From: Manduca sexta
Lineage: Eukaryota > Arthropoda > Insecta > Lepidoptera > Sphingidae
Assembly (NCBI RefSeq): GCF_014839805.1
Contig: NC_051141.1
Span: forward strand, 16,624,777-16,688,776
Length of the DNA: 64,000 nt
Direction: 5' to 3'
Positions 1-13,996 of this stretch are shown in pieces. Position numbers and translations under genes: made by a program. How positions within the stretch are numbered: position 1 is the stretch's first letter; each line of letters opens with the position of its first letter. Below the pieces are notes generated by a model. It saw nothing but the letters and a program-made list of their open reading frames with translations, was not told where the DNA came from and searched no databases.

Positions 1-1499
1 GTTTCGTTACGAGTTAAGGCTAATTATGGTTCCCTAAGACTTGCTGAGCTTCACGGGTCGGTGTTATTAAATGCATGCTACTCTTGATCTGTGCTCATAG
101 ATGTTGAAATGACTAGTGTCAGGGCGGGATAGTCTCGAAAGAACACATTATAGTTTAATTGCTCTATTAATAATATCAAAACTAACTTTATTCGGTCGAA
201 ACAAAGTATAAATAGTATAGCACATCAAAAGCGACATCAGCTTAACGAGGTATGTTTAAATATTATAGAAAAACATTTAATGATTTAAAAGAAATATAAA
301 TTTATACTGCGTATTAAAACATAAAATATAATTTATTTAAATTAAAATAATTCGAGAATTCCACGGCGAGATAAATAATTCTGCGAAAATTCGAAATACG
401 AAAGGGAACATTTCCGAACAAAACGTACTAATGACGATAAAAATATTCGTCGAAATCCAGATTTTACACACAACCGTTTTAAATGATGGAAAAGGAAATA
501 TATATTTTTTATTGTTAATCAATAATGAACGCACATACTGTATGTATTTTTATATTTATAAATCCTCCATTAAATATTCCCAAAAAAAATAAATAAATTT
601 TAATTCGTCACTCCCTACACCCACAAAGGTGATAGGTCAGAGTTATTTTTAGATCCCATCGATAAAAAATATCTTGTATTATAAATTTATATTTAAAATA
701 AATTTTAGACACCTGATAATATTCCTGTGTGAGAATCAAACCCACATTTTATAAATCTATTTTTACTTATTCCCAACGCCTAATCAGTTTTTTCAGATAG
801 GTTTCAGAGACCTTATTTTTAGATTTCGTTGGGTCACATCTGATAAAAAAATTATACTTTGTGAATTTATAAGTTCGGTAGGTGAAGGGTAGAGATAAAT
901 TTTAGACACCCGATAATAAACCGTCTGTGTGCTGCCTTATTGTCATACAGGATGTAGCAAAACAATTTTATACAGGTTGTTACTTTTATTTTATTATTTT
1001 TTTTCTATTATAGCGAATCTATGTTAATATTTGCCAGTATTATTCCAAATATCATATCATATTGAGAGTTTATATAGTGTGGGTATGCTCCAAGGGTGTG
1101 TACTCTAGTTGCATAAGATAAGCCTCTGCTTAAGCCTTAGGAGGTGAAGGCGTGTGCTTACACTTGATTGGAAATGTCAGTCGTGTGTATTGCTCTCCAA
1201 TTTTTCTGTCCTTCACTTCCTCCAACTCCATATCCACTTTGTACCTACTATATCAAACTATTCAAAGTTATGCCTTTTAAATATTTTTTACGTTTCCACC
1301 CTAAAGCGGTTTTTCGGATAAAGTATTTATATTTCAATATATTTTCGCATTCGTTTTAAAACACAAAAAGCTTTATTTTATTCAAACACGATACGAATGC
1401 TTGTGTTTCACAAATAATTGATGCAATTATTAAACAATAGAATATTTTTGAATGTCTAAAAATATTTCGACTAAAAGGTATGTATGACAGCATTTTCCT

Positions 1500-2045
1500 G
1501 TGGAAAATACAATCGTAAGGCATTTACCCCTGCCGTATGCGCCGAAGAAGGGCTTTGGTTGGCATGCTGGTGTAGGGTATACATCGATTAGGGACTCTGT
1601 TGAATGCTCGCTCGAGGCTATACTCCCGAAAGTCGACATTGGCCCGTACTCCGGTAAAACCAACATAACCGTATCGTTGATACGCGTTTTCTGCCCGAAA
1701 AAAAATAGGGAATTTACCCCTGAAACCTATTTCTTCTTGACCTATCTTAGAACTTTTATCCTGAAAGAAGACGCTTGCAAACAAAGCCGCGGACGAAAAC
1801 TAGTACACAAGATACTAGAAACATTAAACGCAATTTACTTGAATAATTTGAAGTGGAGCCATTTGTACCAACCCGTCATGCTTGATGAAGGCGCCAATAT
1901 AACTGACCTAATGATTAGTGTAAGTGCATTCAGTGCAATTTTAGTGCAAGTTAAGTGCACTCTAAAATACAACGCATTATCGCCTCGTTGTAATGGTGGG
2001 GTGTTTATGGATCGAGTGAGTCTAGGTTCTTCTTTTAAAGTCTAA
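1500..2045 (+). other. Longest uninterrupted frame in the window, unrecognised
   Basis: A 181-codon frame opening at a TTG-type start (no early ATG), reading ENTIVRHLPLPYAPKKGFGW and on. No domain, signal peptide or membrane segment is recognisable. The first 300 bp are also open on the minus strand in two frames, which is typical of a repeat with unusual composition. The end (after about 1920) is made of AGTGCA-type repeats and looks non-coding. I treat it as a repeat or chance frame. Confidence 0.2.
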
Positions 2046-5000
2046 GTTTTATGATCAGTTCGCAATTCTGCTTCCTATTTGAGTTAAAATACTAAATTAT
2101 ACTAAATATTTAAGTATAGATAAAGGCGGGGAAACGCCGCGCCCCTGATTTCCGTGATCCAGTGCTGGTATATTTTTTATGAGTGTTATAGGCCACTTTA
2201 TTTCCGCCGCCATATGTAGGTTTATATATGTATGTAGGTTTCTAAAACACTTCATAATTTTCCATTTATTTGTATTATGGAAGGCACTAAAGTTAAATAA
2301 ACTAATGATTCATTAAATCGAGTAAGTTCCTCTGAAATCTGGCGCCCCTGAGAGGCTGCCGCTCATTGGCGGCGGCCTATACGGCCTATCTACAAGTCCA
2401 AGACTGCCGTGATCCATGAAATAGAAGACGCTTCTCCATCGCAGACGAGTCTTACACATGACTATTAGAAGAAGCTAGAAAATATATAAAAGGTTTTAAC
2501 GTTTAATGGCCTCATTATTCGGTTATATTTAAAGAGGAAAAGTGTTCTTGGTTAGGTAGAATCGGCGTTTTATTTCGCTCTTTGTAATACTATGTAACGT
2601 ACTGATTTTACTCCGCTAATAAAATTCGTAAATATCTTCACCTTCATAATCATCAGCCGCAGGACGTTTACTTATAGAAATCCTACTCAATGTTATTTGA
2701 AACCCTTAGCCCAATAGGATTCGTTAAACAAATTTTCTTTTTTAACCGTTTTAAATCAAAAGTATAAATAAAAAATCATTTAATATCTTTTAATTGGGTT
2801 TGATAGTAAACAGTACATAGATCACGAACCCTTAAAAAGAGACTATTTTTCAGATACGACAGTTTTCTTTACCCAAATGTCTCCAAATACTACGATAACA
2901 ATCTCCCGCATCAACTAGTCTAGACGCTAAAAACATAGCGATCGTATTCATTTTACGATTCATTTGCCAAGGTAAAAAGCCATGTGCAAAAAGCATGCTT
3001 GATTAAAGCAGCTATCCGAGTGTGTAAACACAGTTATCAATGTAATTGTTACGCGTGTGTCTTTATTATATAATTATGTCAATTTACGTTTTGTTATTGT
3101 ATGTAACTTTTTACGCTTATGCCTTTATAAAAGGGTATACAAAGGCGTGATTAACGCTCGGTGCAGTTTTCGCCACGATATCTGTCTCGTGTTATCGATA
3201 TATCGAACAATTCTTGACTTAGGGCTGATTATGAGCAGAAAGCTTTAATATCTCTATTTTTAGAGCTCACAGCAATCGCATTATACCACAGATAACTAAG
3301 TCTCCGAGGCAGTAAATAAAAACGAGATTCTAAATTTAAAAAGGTTTCGTACATGACGTCACGACTGCATAACGTTCGGAAACAAAGCTAAAATTGAAAC
3401 TACGTATTTTTCCTCACTACAAACTAAAATAGAATTAAAGTGAATAATATATTCGAAACCTGCGCACGTAATCCTCATGTCCGTAAAAGTCAGTGTTAAA
3501 GATCGGTTTAAAGGTTGTTTCAGGTCTTCATTAATAATTCTTTAAGACTTGCTACGGAAAAAGTCTAGAATCAAGATTAACATTCAGTATTTTAATTCTA
3601 ATTTTACCTTTGTCTTTGATAGTCTAATTGGGTTCTAATTTGCATATTGTGTTTAGTGTACGAATAAAATCCTTAATGATATCATCATGAAACAGATGTA
3701 ATCAGAAACTTCAATTACAAGTCACACCACCCCTTCTCTTTCGAAAAAAAATGAGCCTAAATACATAAAAATAAGAAACAGTAAGAAAATGGTTCTGCAT
3801 AAAATATGAATGACTATAATAACCAGAAAATACTGGCAAAATGTAAAACAAAACCTGTTAATTGAAAGGCATTGTAAAAACTGGAAGCAATTTCAAAAAA
3901 ATATATTTCAAAGGAAAAACTTATTTAAAAACGATGTAAAAGTTTTTAATTGAAACGCAAGGGTTGTTTTATACAAACAAAAACTACATTCACACATAAT
4001 TTCTTTAAAGACACTAATTATATTGTTCAAACGTCACTTACATTTGATTGTTAATACCATTATGATAAAAAACTTAGTGAAAAAGGTAAGACGATTACTA
4101 TAATACAACATGAAGGAAATAAAAAATGGCACTGTATCACAAAATCATACTACGTGAGGTGGATGCGCAACAGCTTCTCAACTTATACAATAAATGCAGA
4201 CTTTTTATCTTCTATTTATTTTACAGCGCACCTGTGATACAGTAGTTGAAACAAATGACAAAACGTAGGTCGAAACGTCACTGCATTTAAGAAGACCCCG
4301 GTACGCAATTCACGAACGAGTCAATATGGAGAATTGATTTATTTGGACAACCCACAAGACAATGCCGATTGCGATAGGGCCGCCATTTACTTCCTGTTTG
4401 TTCATAATTACTGTTCTTTTTTTTTATAAGGCTTGATGTACAATGAAGAGTTTCAATAAATAAGACATATACCATACATACACCTTTACTTGCAGACTGG
4501 CATCACATGAAGATATTGCATCAAAATGGCTACATAGGAACAATACGAACTAAAACTAAGACGTATGCTTTCATCATTACATAACCTAAATCAAACAAAA
4601 TGTTCAACATATGAAACCTAAAAAAAAAATCTTGATATTGTTGGTGAACTTTCCCGTCCACCACACATCTGTGACCATATTTTGTGTGCCTTTTAAAAAC
4701 ATATAGTGGGTGACCGATCGTAATCTTAGTACGTGTTGCGATAACATTTGCACAGCTCAGGCACGTACTTAAGGGGGGGCAAAGGTCCGGGCCACCTGAA
4801 TGAGACCTCAGTGAAAGAATCATTTAGATTTATTTTTCTTAGCACGTACCGTAACGTCATCCAGATAAGATACAGCGAATCTACGTTATGTTGTTTTTTA
4901 ATTATTTGGGAACTAAGTTTGAAAGTAATGCATGATATGGAAAATGTTTGTGTCTTGTATTCGGATATCTATAATTGTTATATCAAAGAAGATCATTTTA

Positions 5001-7355
5001 ATACATAATTAAATTATGAATTAAATATAACTGATATATGGTATAAATACCTTAATTTATAAATATTTATTTCTCACCTTTATATTATAAGACAAATTCA
5101 TCGTAAAAAAAATTATTAACTAATCGTAATTAATGCGAATTATGACGTAAATGCAATTGATATCCACTGTTGTAGTAAATCGTCCATGCACATCGCTTCT
5201 CTTTAGTATTCCACTTCTGACGCATCAAAATTATAAATGAGCCACAGATATAATCTCAATACGTGCATGTCATTATTATTAGATATTATACCCGCAATCT
5301 CGTATCAACAAACGCAATAACATATGTTTTCATCTTAATTCACTTGAACATTTAAGCATAACTCATGTATGGACATGGGTTTGCTTGAATAATTTATTTT
5401 GAAGCTGATTCAATTCAATCAAACTATATAAAACAACTTTGTAGCAAAAATATAAAACCGCGAATAAATCTAAAAACTTCTTCGATATACAGCCAGGTTT
5501 GACTGTTAAGGAAAGAGAAGGTATTGAATATAACTATTATAAGGTTTTTAGTTCATTCGAGACGTAAATAGCATTAATAATTTGCTCGTACTCCACTGTT
5601 TCTATTTACTTTTCTGCCTATCCTTAAAAGTATAATATGTACATGATAGGATCCACTCCTGATCATTTCACTGGCTTATCAAATAACATTTGTAACTATA
5701 AATTCATGTCATCCATATATATAAAAGATCAGTCTGTCGGTCCATATACCCGATGTAATTTTTTAGTAAATTTCACCGTGTAGCCGTCATATGAAACGAA
5801 GTTCTACTAACCATATAATAAGCTACAAAATAAATAACTACTAGTGATCGTCCGATGGTCAGAATTCGTACCTATAAGTACATAAATTATTTTTCTGCAC
5901 TGTCTATATGAAGTTAATTATGCCAAATCTCACAATGCGTGCGCGCAATGTGTTTAAATAAAAAAATAAAATTTTGTTATTGGTTCCAACACTAAAACCA
6001 TTTTGAAACCCTTAATACCGGTTTTAAGCTGAATTTGCAGAATATTTTTTATAAAACTAACATAAATATCTTTTCCGAAATCAAAATCTTTTATGTCTCC
6101 TACTCCTTTAAGTCAATTTCAATTTATTGCACTCCACAATGGTTAAAATATTGTTTTACAAATCAAAAAACTACGTTATCGTGGACCCTGCCCGCACGGC
6201 AACATACAGAGAGGGAGAAACTTTCCCTTAAATAAAAAAATGTTGTTTAAAGAACTTATTAATTTGTTTCTTTTAGTCTTATCTACAGGTGTAAAAAAAC
6301 ACAACGTTATATAAATTAATATATTAAGTCATTCACTTAAATTTAATGTAATAGCATTAAGTCCAGTAGTGAATGCGTCTATTACTGGTGGTCAAATGGA
6401 TAGCATTGAACATCAAGCGACCGCACTGGCCTATATAAAACAAATCAAGCTTAAAAATAGATACTATAAACGTTGCGTACTATCGATAAGCCAACGAATC
6501 GATAACCTACCGCCACTATCGTTTTAACACCGCCGTAAACTGAGTAGCCGAATAGCGAATGAGATTTGTCATATAATTTTTACAATATCTATTAAATTTT
6601 ATCTTAATGTATTTTTTATTTATCCCGCAACGTGCCCACCGTATTAAATTTAATGCATACACGGGCCGTGAGAATTTGGATCACAAAATATTTTAAATCC
6701 ATACTAATGGACTGTGCTTTTTGTTTTATAAGTCGTAAATCAACGAAGAGCTACCTAAATTTATGGCCGGTTTTTAAGATACATTATTAACTGTTTTTCA
6801 AGTCGAGTTCTTACGTTTGTAAGTTACCGAGTCGGTTGTATTTTGCCATTTTTGTGGGTATGAAAATATCTTCTTCTGAAAAAAACTTTTGAACTTATAA
6901 CACGCGGCATGGCATAAAACTTCTCAAATGACATCTTACGCATTTTGATCGTTAATTGTCCACGTGAAACTATCAAAAATATATTATAATTTAAATATAC
7001 GTATACTTGCTGCCATTTACTTTTATGATGAATTAAATTAAACATATATTTAATTTTAAAATAAATATTTTATTCTATATAGAGGTTTTACGAAAACAAG
7101 TTAAAAATCAGAACCACACAAAGACAATGTCATACCTATTTACCCACGAAGTAGGCAGTGCTAAACACGCAGCAATTTTTAATTAGATTTTTTGGGAAAA
7201 TAAACGTCGTTAGTCCAAAGCTTAATACCGTTCAAGGGCATTAACCATGATAAAATAATGGAAATACGTATAAACTTAAAGTATAATTTATATTATGTAT
7301 TGTTAATGCTTTTAATGAAATATAATAATACATAGCAGAGGCCGACAGTTGAAAC

Positions 7356-7702
7356 TGAGGATCTACTTCACAAAAGGAAATCCATAGTTTCGGATGACGG
7401 ATCGCACATTTTGTTACTACGAAGTGTTACGGGTCCGACGACGGATTCGACGACGGATCCGAACCGATCGTCGCAATATTTCAGATAAAGAATTAATAAG
7501 AATTTATAGGGTTTCGCCAGCCCTTTTTAAAAGCATATGCGAGTCACTGCTTTCTTCAAAATAAAATACAGGGTATTGATCCTATCACTAAGGTAAGCTA
7601 CAGAATGGTGACCGATCCGAAGTAATTCGGTAGTAAAGTAAAATCCGTAGTTCGTAGTTTCTTCGTTTCGAACCGACGTTTCGACGTTCGTTGAACACTT
7701 TA
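7356..7702 (+). mobile_element. TIR element of about 350 bp, copy A
   Basis: Shares long stretches with 19995-20349: the block with GGATGACGGATCGCAC, the repeated GACGACGGATCCGA words, and the end CCGACGTTTCGACGTTCG. The left end TGAGGATCTACTTC resembles the terminal repeat of copy B; the right end is degraded. No coding capacity. Confidence 0.7.
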
Positions 7703-7899
7703 GCTGTAATGTCCACGACAAGCAATATAAAACTGTAGTCCGCACTAATAAAATAATTGAAACGAAATAAGTTCCACGCTTCGTCTAATTGTTTATCTTT
7801 TAAAAGGGAATCAATTAGTCCAAAGAACATACCTGCGACCAGCATAGGGGTATAACTATATTCCCCACATTTCCCTCTAACTAAATATTCTTAGTTTGA

Positions 7900-8205
7900 A
7901 CGTATTAAACATTTGGGAGATCTAAAGCCCGCGCTACTCAAACCGTCGACGCCCCCTGCAAACAAAGTTGTTAAAGACATCGGAAGTAATATCTCGTGTC
8001 GCGTTACGCAATCGGCAACAAATAGTAACGCAGCGGGGCGATGCGTTTTGTGTTTGCAAATAAACACGACACCCGCCACCCGGCGACTCCCGGCGGGCCC
8101 CGCGGCCACCGCTGCGCCCGCACAATAGCGCAGCGACCGTCGCCGACAATGGTCGTCAGCGTGGTGCCGGCGGGTCGCGGTCGCTGTCGACGTTCTCACG
8201 TGAAA
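7900..8205. promoter_or_regulatory. CpG-rich island, candidate enhancer or promoter
   Basis: The most GC-rich part of intron 2 in the window (8030-8180 has CGGCGACTCCCGGCGGGCCC and similar). It contains forkhead-like GCAAACAAAG and TGTTTGC/TAAACA, Sox-like ACAATGG and an E-box CACGTG at its end. Reading frames here on both strands have no protein motif. It is unlike the listed repeats. Confidence 0.35.
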
Positions 8206-9684
8206 TTAATTCCGTATTATTATTCGGATTTTTGGGATGAAGGGAAGTTTTGGTTTAGGTTAGTCGCTTGTATACGTCAGCACTTTCTACGAAGTTACCG
8301 TATCTATGAATAAGAATCTAGATTACTCCTCAAGAAATATTATACTAGGTATATAGAAACAACCAACACATATAAATGTGTGAAAGGTCATTAAATAATT
8401 AAACAAAAGACTATATATTAGTTACTGACAAATATGAAGAAAAGATTTGATAAATGCAAACGTATACCCAATTTCATTTATTCGTCTGTATCAATTTAGT
8501 AGATTTTATAACGCTGTTAAAGATATACATTGCGATGAGATCTCGCATATACATCTAATTAATAGGTCATAAACTATTAAAAGTGGATTTGTTCCATTTA
8601 CAATGAAAATTCAACAGAAATCAACATTGCACATTACTAGGACAGTCATGATTTTTCAAATCTACCCAAATTTATTTAATATATTTGAATGCCGGCATGT
8701 GTAAATTGCCTGTAACATTAATACGACCATACAGAACTACGAATTATGAAGCATATCAACATGTAAAGGAACACCATAAATAAGTTTCCGCGTAATATTT
8801 TCCGTTACAAAATCAAATTGTAGAATCCAACTTTATGTTAAGTATTATATTAAAACCTAATAATAATTAATGAATATCCATTTTACGTGAGACATGTTCT
8901 AATTTACAAAATTATTAAGTAATTATATAACTAAAATTCGAGTATTCATTACAATTTCAAGATTATAAGGAGTTTGAAACGTGGAAGCACTAAAAAATCG
9001 CAAAGGTTTAAGATTATGAGGTAATTAGATTCGCGAGGAATCTACTTTATCGTTTTCAGAACCCAAAAGGAATCAGTAATTAATCAACGTAGTTTAATTC
9101 AGTACTACCCTTACACTCCGAAATAACAAAAACACAAATAACACGACTGTCGACTAGACACGTCATACATTTAAAAGTCGCCCCTAAAACAACAATTGTA
9201 AAACACGACGTTAAAAACATAACAAAACAAACAACAATAACAGCGAAGTCACTCGACGTTATAATAACAATTTTCATAACAATGTGCATGCACTCGAAAT
9301 ATTGAGAACCATTTACTCAGTCAAGAGTCTTCGCTCTTTATGTTGAGTATCGAGTCCCCGACTCCAAATATAGAGTTTGATTTTTAATAGGGTCCTACTA
9401 AGCACTCGTGAAGTCAGGTAATCTTATAATTAACACGATTACTTTAACAAAACACGATTGTTTTCCTATTACATATTTTAATTTTTCAGTGGACACAATA
9501 ATGGCAATTTTCTTACAAATAGTAGGTACAGCTTCACGAAAACCGTTTCATTGAAATATTTACAGGTAACGTTCTATTAATAATTGGTTAAGGCATTTTT
9601 ACAGAAAGGGCGCTAAATTGCGTATTTGTCGACCGTTACATAAGTACCTTTTGTCTCATGTTTCAGAATGATATACGGAGGTAT

Positions 9685-9815
9685 AGGGGACTTCGTCCAC
9701 GTAGACGCGCCCCACCACTTTTTGAGCCGGGGTGTCGCGGGGTAAGGCGACTGATCCAACTTTCCCCGACGCTGTCCATCGCAGTGTGCGTGTGCAATAG
9801 GGTACCGGACTCATT
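9685..9815 (+). repeat. Dispersed repeat G, arm 1 of an inverted pair
   Basis: GTCCACGTAGACGCGCCCCA to GTGTGCGTGTGCAATAGGG and GTACCGG. The same ends occur in inverted orientation at 10160-10250 with a shorter interior. Confidence 0.5.
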
Positions 9816-10159
9816 TTTGTTCTTTACTATTATCAAACATTTACGTTATATAAATTATAACACAAAAGGAATTATTAAAATCCGGTAAAAAATCAACAAG
9901 TTATAAGTCTTTCAATTTCGGTGGAAAGGGTAGTTAACAAGAAACAAAAAAGAGACAAAATATCCACATGTGACGTCATCGGGAATTACGACGCGTGCGA
10001 AAGAATGAGATGAAGCGATATCCCCACATCGTGCCCACTTCTGCACGTTACAATATTTTAAATATGAATTACTCGCTCATTTTTTAACCAATTTTAATGC
10101 AGTTTTCGCAGGAGTGCTTCTTTTTCGTATTAAAAGCCATTACATATAGAATAATGTAC

Positions 10160-10250
10160 AAAATCAAGCATAGGCCGGTCCCCTATTATGTCGCTCACGC
10201 ACACTGTGACCCATTAAGGAAAGTAGTGGGGCGCGTCTTCGTGGATGAAT
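10160..10250 (-). repeat. Dispersed repeat G, arm 2
   Basis: The reverse complement reads CATCCACGAAGACGCGCCCC, then CACAGTGTGCGTGAGCG and TAGGGGACCGG, matching both ends of arm 1 with an internal deletion. Confidence 0.5.
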
Positions 10251-11331
10251 CGATATGTATGCAGATGTTGTTATTGTGGATCTGGTTGGTGACACTACTC
10301 TTTACGAGCTGACGTTACTCTTACCATCAGGCGATTTATTAATTATAAAATTTACAAAGGTGTAAATTTTGCGAAAAATACTTATTGCTGTCTTCGCGCC
10401 CCACATACATTTGATTTATATATTATAATATCCATAATTATTTTACATATGTAAGACATGTTTTATTAGAAAAAGCCGCGAAAAATCATATCAATAATTT
10501 AATCACCTTACCCGTAGCTGGTTTACAATAAGTTTTACGCCATATTTTATGCTAATTAAATTCGTACTCGCTGCCAGCAACCGCCACGCTTTGCCAACCA
10601 ATGGCAAAAGTAAATATACATACACATTTTAATATACCGAATATATTTAACTACGGGTCGCAAAAACTAAGTAAAAAATAGACTATGTTAGAACGATTTA
10701 AAATTTAAAACCTCTATGTGGTAACTTCCCTCGATAATACTTGTTTTAGTAGCATAGAAGCATGTTAAAATTGACCTTTAATCCGCTGATATTCGTAAAA
10801 AAAGAGAGTTATCTATTAATCCATTCAGTAAAAACATCATCAGAGTCAATATACAAAAATAAAGTAAAAATGTAAACTGCTGCCTCTGCATTATTTAAAT
10901 GTCAACATAATACTTTTTACAAGTTAACAAAATAAATAATTATTCGACAACAAAAGATATTGCATCTGTGGGGTTGCGAGGGCCCTTGGTACATCTCTAT
11001 TACAAACCAGCACAATAACAAGCTATTGAAGTCCTCTGAAGCGACTAATCACATGAGGTTTTTTGCTCCGCGGTTCACCACTATTTATTTATACCCTTTG
11101 TAATAAACAATCTATACAAATAATGCGTTAACTTCTCTATCCCAGTTTTTGCAATCAAGATGGACATAACATCTTGTTCTATATATTTTCGTGTTCGTGA
11201 ATATCGATTAAGGCGAATTTTTATTTTTGGATAAATGCTGAATGATACAAGCAAATAATTCGTTTGTTAACTACAGCTGATTAAGTCATGAAAAGTGACG
11301 CACAACTACAAATATCGCACAGTGGGTCCTG

Positions 11332-11508
11332 GGGCCTTATTCTCTATCCCGCACGTTATTTTAACAGTGCGTAACAAGCACGTAACACAACGCATCATGT
11401 TTAGGACTATAGAAATTTGGCTTACAGAATACCATTCCACGCACATTTCTCAAAGATAACAAGACACGGCCGCGTTACGCGTTTACACTATCATACAGAA
11501 TAAGGGCC
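11332..11508 (-). mobile_element. 177-bp CWG-TSD MITE, copy 1
   Basis: Ends are GGGCCTTATTC and GAATAAGGGCC, flanked by CTG at 11329-11331 and 11509-11511. Its interior is nearly identical to the copies at 16189, 31688 and 14492. Non-autonomous, no coding capacity. The three-base duplication with short GC-rich termini would fit a PIF/Harbinger-type transposase, but that is inference. Confidence 0.85.
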
Positions 11509-12373
11509 CTGACTGATAAAATATAAGAAAAATCGAATTACATAAGTGTGGCATGAATTTGGTACGGTATATTGCACGAGCCGCGACTTCAAGTACAATA
11601 TATACCTATTATAAATAACCGTATAATAATTTAAATAAAGGGTAAACCATGGACAGAACTAAACAATAGTTATATTGATAAGCTTGATGACGAACTATGA
11701 CTAACATTCCTCAATGCTGTGTATTGCCTACAATAAACGAGGTTTTAAGATAAATTGCCTGATTGCGTCGCTGTCACACTAATTTTGAATTCCGGAAGCG
11801 AAATACACGCATCTTTCCGGTTACATACGATGCACCCTTTAAATGTAGAAATCATAGAGTTGTATGTTTATAAAGCTGCGTATGTATCGTATAAGGTTTA
11901 AATTGTCACGTCCCACTTAAAATCGATTGAATGGAATTCACAAATTAAAAAAAATATAATAAATTGTAACGGTCTGATGTCTGTACATTATAGATGTGGA
12001 CAAAAAACTAATACGGAGGTCTTAATTAGACTAGCAGAAGCTAAAACAGTTTTTAGAATTTTTGGCTGTCTATCTACATGTTTGTACACGCATCACGCAA
12101 AACCTACTGAATGAAATTGAATGCAGTTTTCACCGCTGTATCGTTCGAGATCTAACTTAAATCATAGGCTCCATTCATTCCGGGACAATACAAAACGGGA
12201 TTGTTATCCCGGAAAACTATTAACACGGGCTGGTTCCATAAAGTACTATACTCTCAAACTATTGTATTATGTTGTATTAGTTTGCGGACGTTCTGAAACC
12301 CTTTTGGTAGTGCAATCTGCAGAACCTTTCTGATCATATGATCTCTACGCATAACACGCCCGTACCAGCCCAG

Positions 12374-12548
12374 GGGCCTTATTCTCTATGACAATGTAAA
12401 CTCATAATACAGTCGCGATACGTTATCTTCGTGAAATTAATGTGGAATGATCTATATAGTGTATAACATTTATATTGCCTTAAACGCGACGCGGTAACAT
12501 GCTTGTAACACACTGTCAAAATAACATTTGACACAGAGAATAAGACCC
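12374..12548 (-). mobile_element. CWG-TSD MITE, diverged copy 2
   Basis: A roughly 175-bp copy flanked by CAG on the left (12371-12373) and CAA on the right. It starts GGGCCTTATTCTCTATG and ends AGAGAATAAGACCC. The interior is clearly related but diverged and rearranged relative to the 177-bp copies, so it is an older insertion. Confidence 0.7.
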
Positions 12549-13004
12549 CAAGCGACTTTATTTTTTTACAAATGACAAACACAAATAATATCATAGCACC
12601 ACGTAAATACGCGGCAGTGAATACTATCGGCAAAGCAACATTATGTAATACCGACTTCTATTTCAGTTGCCTTTGAGGAAGTCGACGTTAAGGCACATAA
12701 TGAACAGGCTTTGTACATCGAAGAAACTATCGCGTAGACTTCGCTATGTTTTCGATTATTAGTTGATCGACTGCTTAGTTATATAGGATGCGAATGTACT
12801 GGTTCTAATAGTTATTATATAAATTAACGACTGTATTGAGATGTTTTGTTGATAGTTTAGTCGGAGATTCGGTCATTCAAACGTTTGCGAGGTGAAATAT
12901 TAAAACGATTATAAAGTGTAGAGTTGCTTAGAGATTCGCAAATTTCGTATTTTGTTTTTATGCGGCTCGGGAAAATTGAACCACTCCAATTAATGGAGTG
13001 GGCT

Positions 13005-13190
13005 CCAATAGAATGTCGACTGACGAGATATGATTACCCCACGACAGTCGATACAATTATGCCGGCCTGTTAAAACCGTATATACAGGCCAATCCCAGAA
13101 CGTGACACACTTACATACGTAGGCCACCAAGGCGAGTTTTAAAATCTTATGCACGGTGATAGCTGTTAGGGCGGATATAAAATATATCTT
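13005..13190 (+). repeat. Dispersed repeat E, copy 2
   Basis: CGACAGTCGATACAATTATG, CCGGCCTGTTAAAACCGTAT, GGCCACCAAGGCGAG and GTTAGGGCGGATATAAAAT match copy 1 in plus orientation. Confidence 0.6.
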
Positions 13191-13264
13191 ACCATACGCA
13201 AAAATATAATTATTATTACGAAGGCGACTTCCAAATTCATATTTTTATGCTTGACAAATTATAG

Positions 13265-13470
13265 CGTAACAACAAATTGTAGCCAGTGTAACTACTGGAC
13301 ATAATAACACTTAACATCTCATGTCTCAGGATGGCGATCGCAGTGGAATACCAAATACTTTATAATTGAAGGTGTTGGGTGGCGTTTCTTCTGTTTATGG
13401 ACAGTCGTATCGCTTACCATCAGGTGAACGACAAGCTTTTCATTCAAAGCAATGAAAAAATAAAAGTTCA
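13265..13470 (+). repeat. Dispersed repeat D, copy 1
   Basis: GTAGCCAGTGTAACTACTGG, CATCTCATGTCTCAGGATGG, GTTTATGGACAGTCGTATCG and CTTACCATCAGGTGAACG, ending in an A-rich tail. Same family as 39222-39500 and 55560-55875. Class uncertain. Confidence 0.65.
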
Positions 13471-13744
13471 AATTTTTCCCGGTCAGGCATACGGGTAAAC
13501 GCCAAATAGTGTAAAGCCATTGTAAAGTGTTAATGTAAAAATAGTATTAATAAAACCTGAAGTAAGGTTTTTTTTACCTTGCCACAATATACAAGAAACA
13601 TGTCAACTGGTATCGATCGCGCACCACGTATCGTGGGTAAAATATAAAATTGCAATGATTTGTCCCAGTTTATATTTATAGCTCACTCCTATTGAACGGT
13701 TACCATCATTAAGTGTTTATGCGCATGGAAATACTCAGTTTTAT

Positions 13745-13996
13745 ATTTTTATACGCACATGTTCACGCCTATTCTGCTGGAAAGGATAGACAGGGGCGCA
13801 AGTGCTGCACCCACTTATCGCCGTATGTATATCCCATGATGTGATAGTGGCGAGCCTATCGCCACATTGCCAATTCCAAACTCCGGGCTGATACTGAGTA
13901 AAAAACCCAATATCACTTTGCCCGACCCGAGAATTGAACCTAAGCCTTCATCACTGCAGTCATGCCGTTTTACAACTACGCCACCTAGGCAATCTA
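13745..13996 (-). mobile_element. tRNA-derived SINE (family B)
   Basis: On the minus strand it begins GCCTAGGTGGCGTAGTTG (A-box-like), with a degraded B box (AGGTTCAATTC) and the diagnostic body GGGCAAAGTGATATTGGG, GGCGATAGGCTCGCCACTAT and GATAAGTGGGTGCAGC. Shares head and body with the elements at 51715 and 17846. Confidence 0.75.

Noticed and set aside
2645..2670. Short ATCATCAGCCGCAGGA match to the RTE tail (also near 57560)
   Set aside because: Too short and diverged to call as a separate insertion.
7891..8313. Overlapping Arg/Ala-rich frames on both strands as a possible apterous exon
   Set aside because: They arise from the CpG island; no LIM or homeodomain residues and no matching splice sites.
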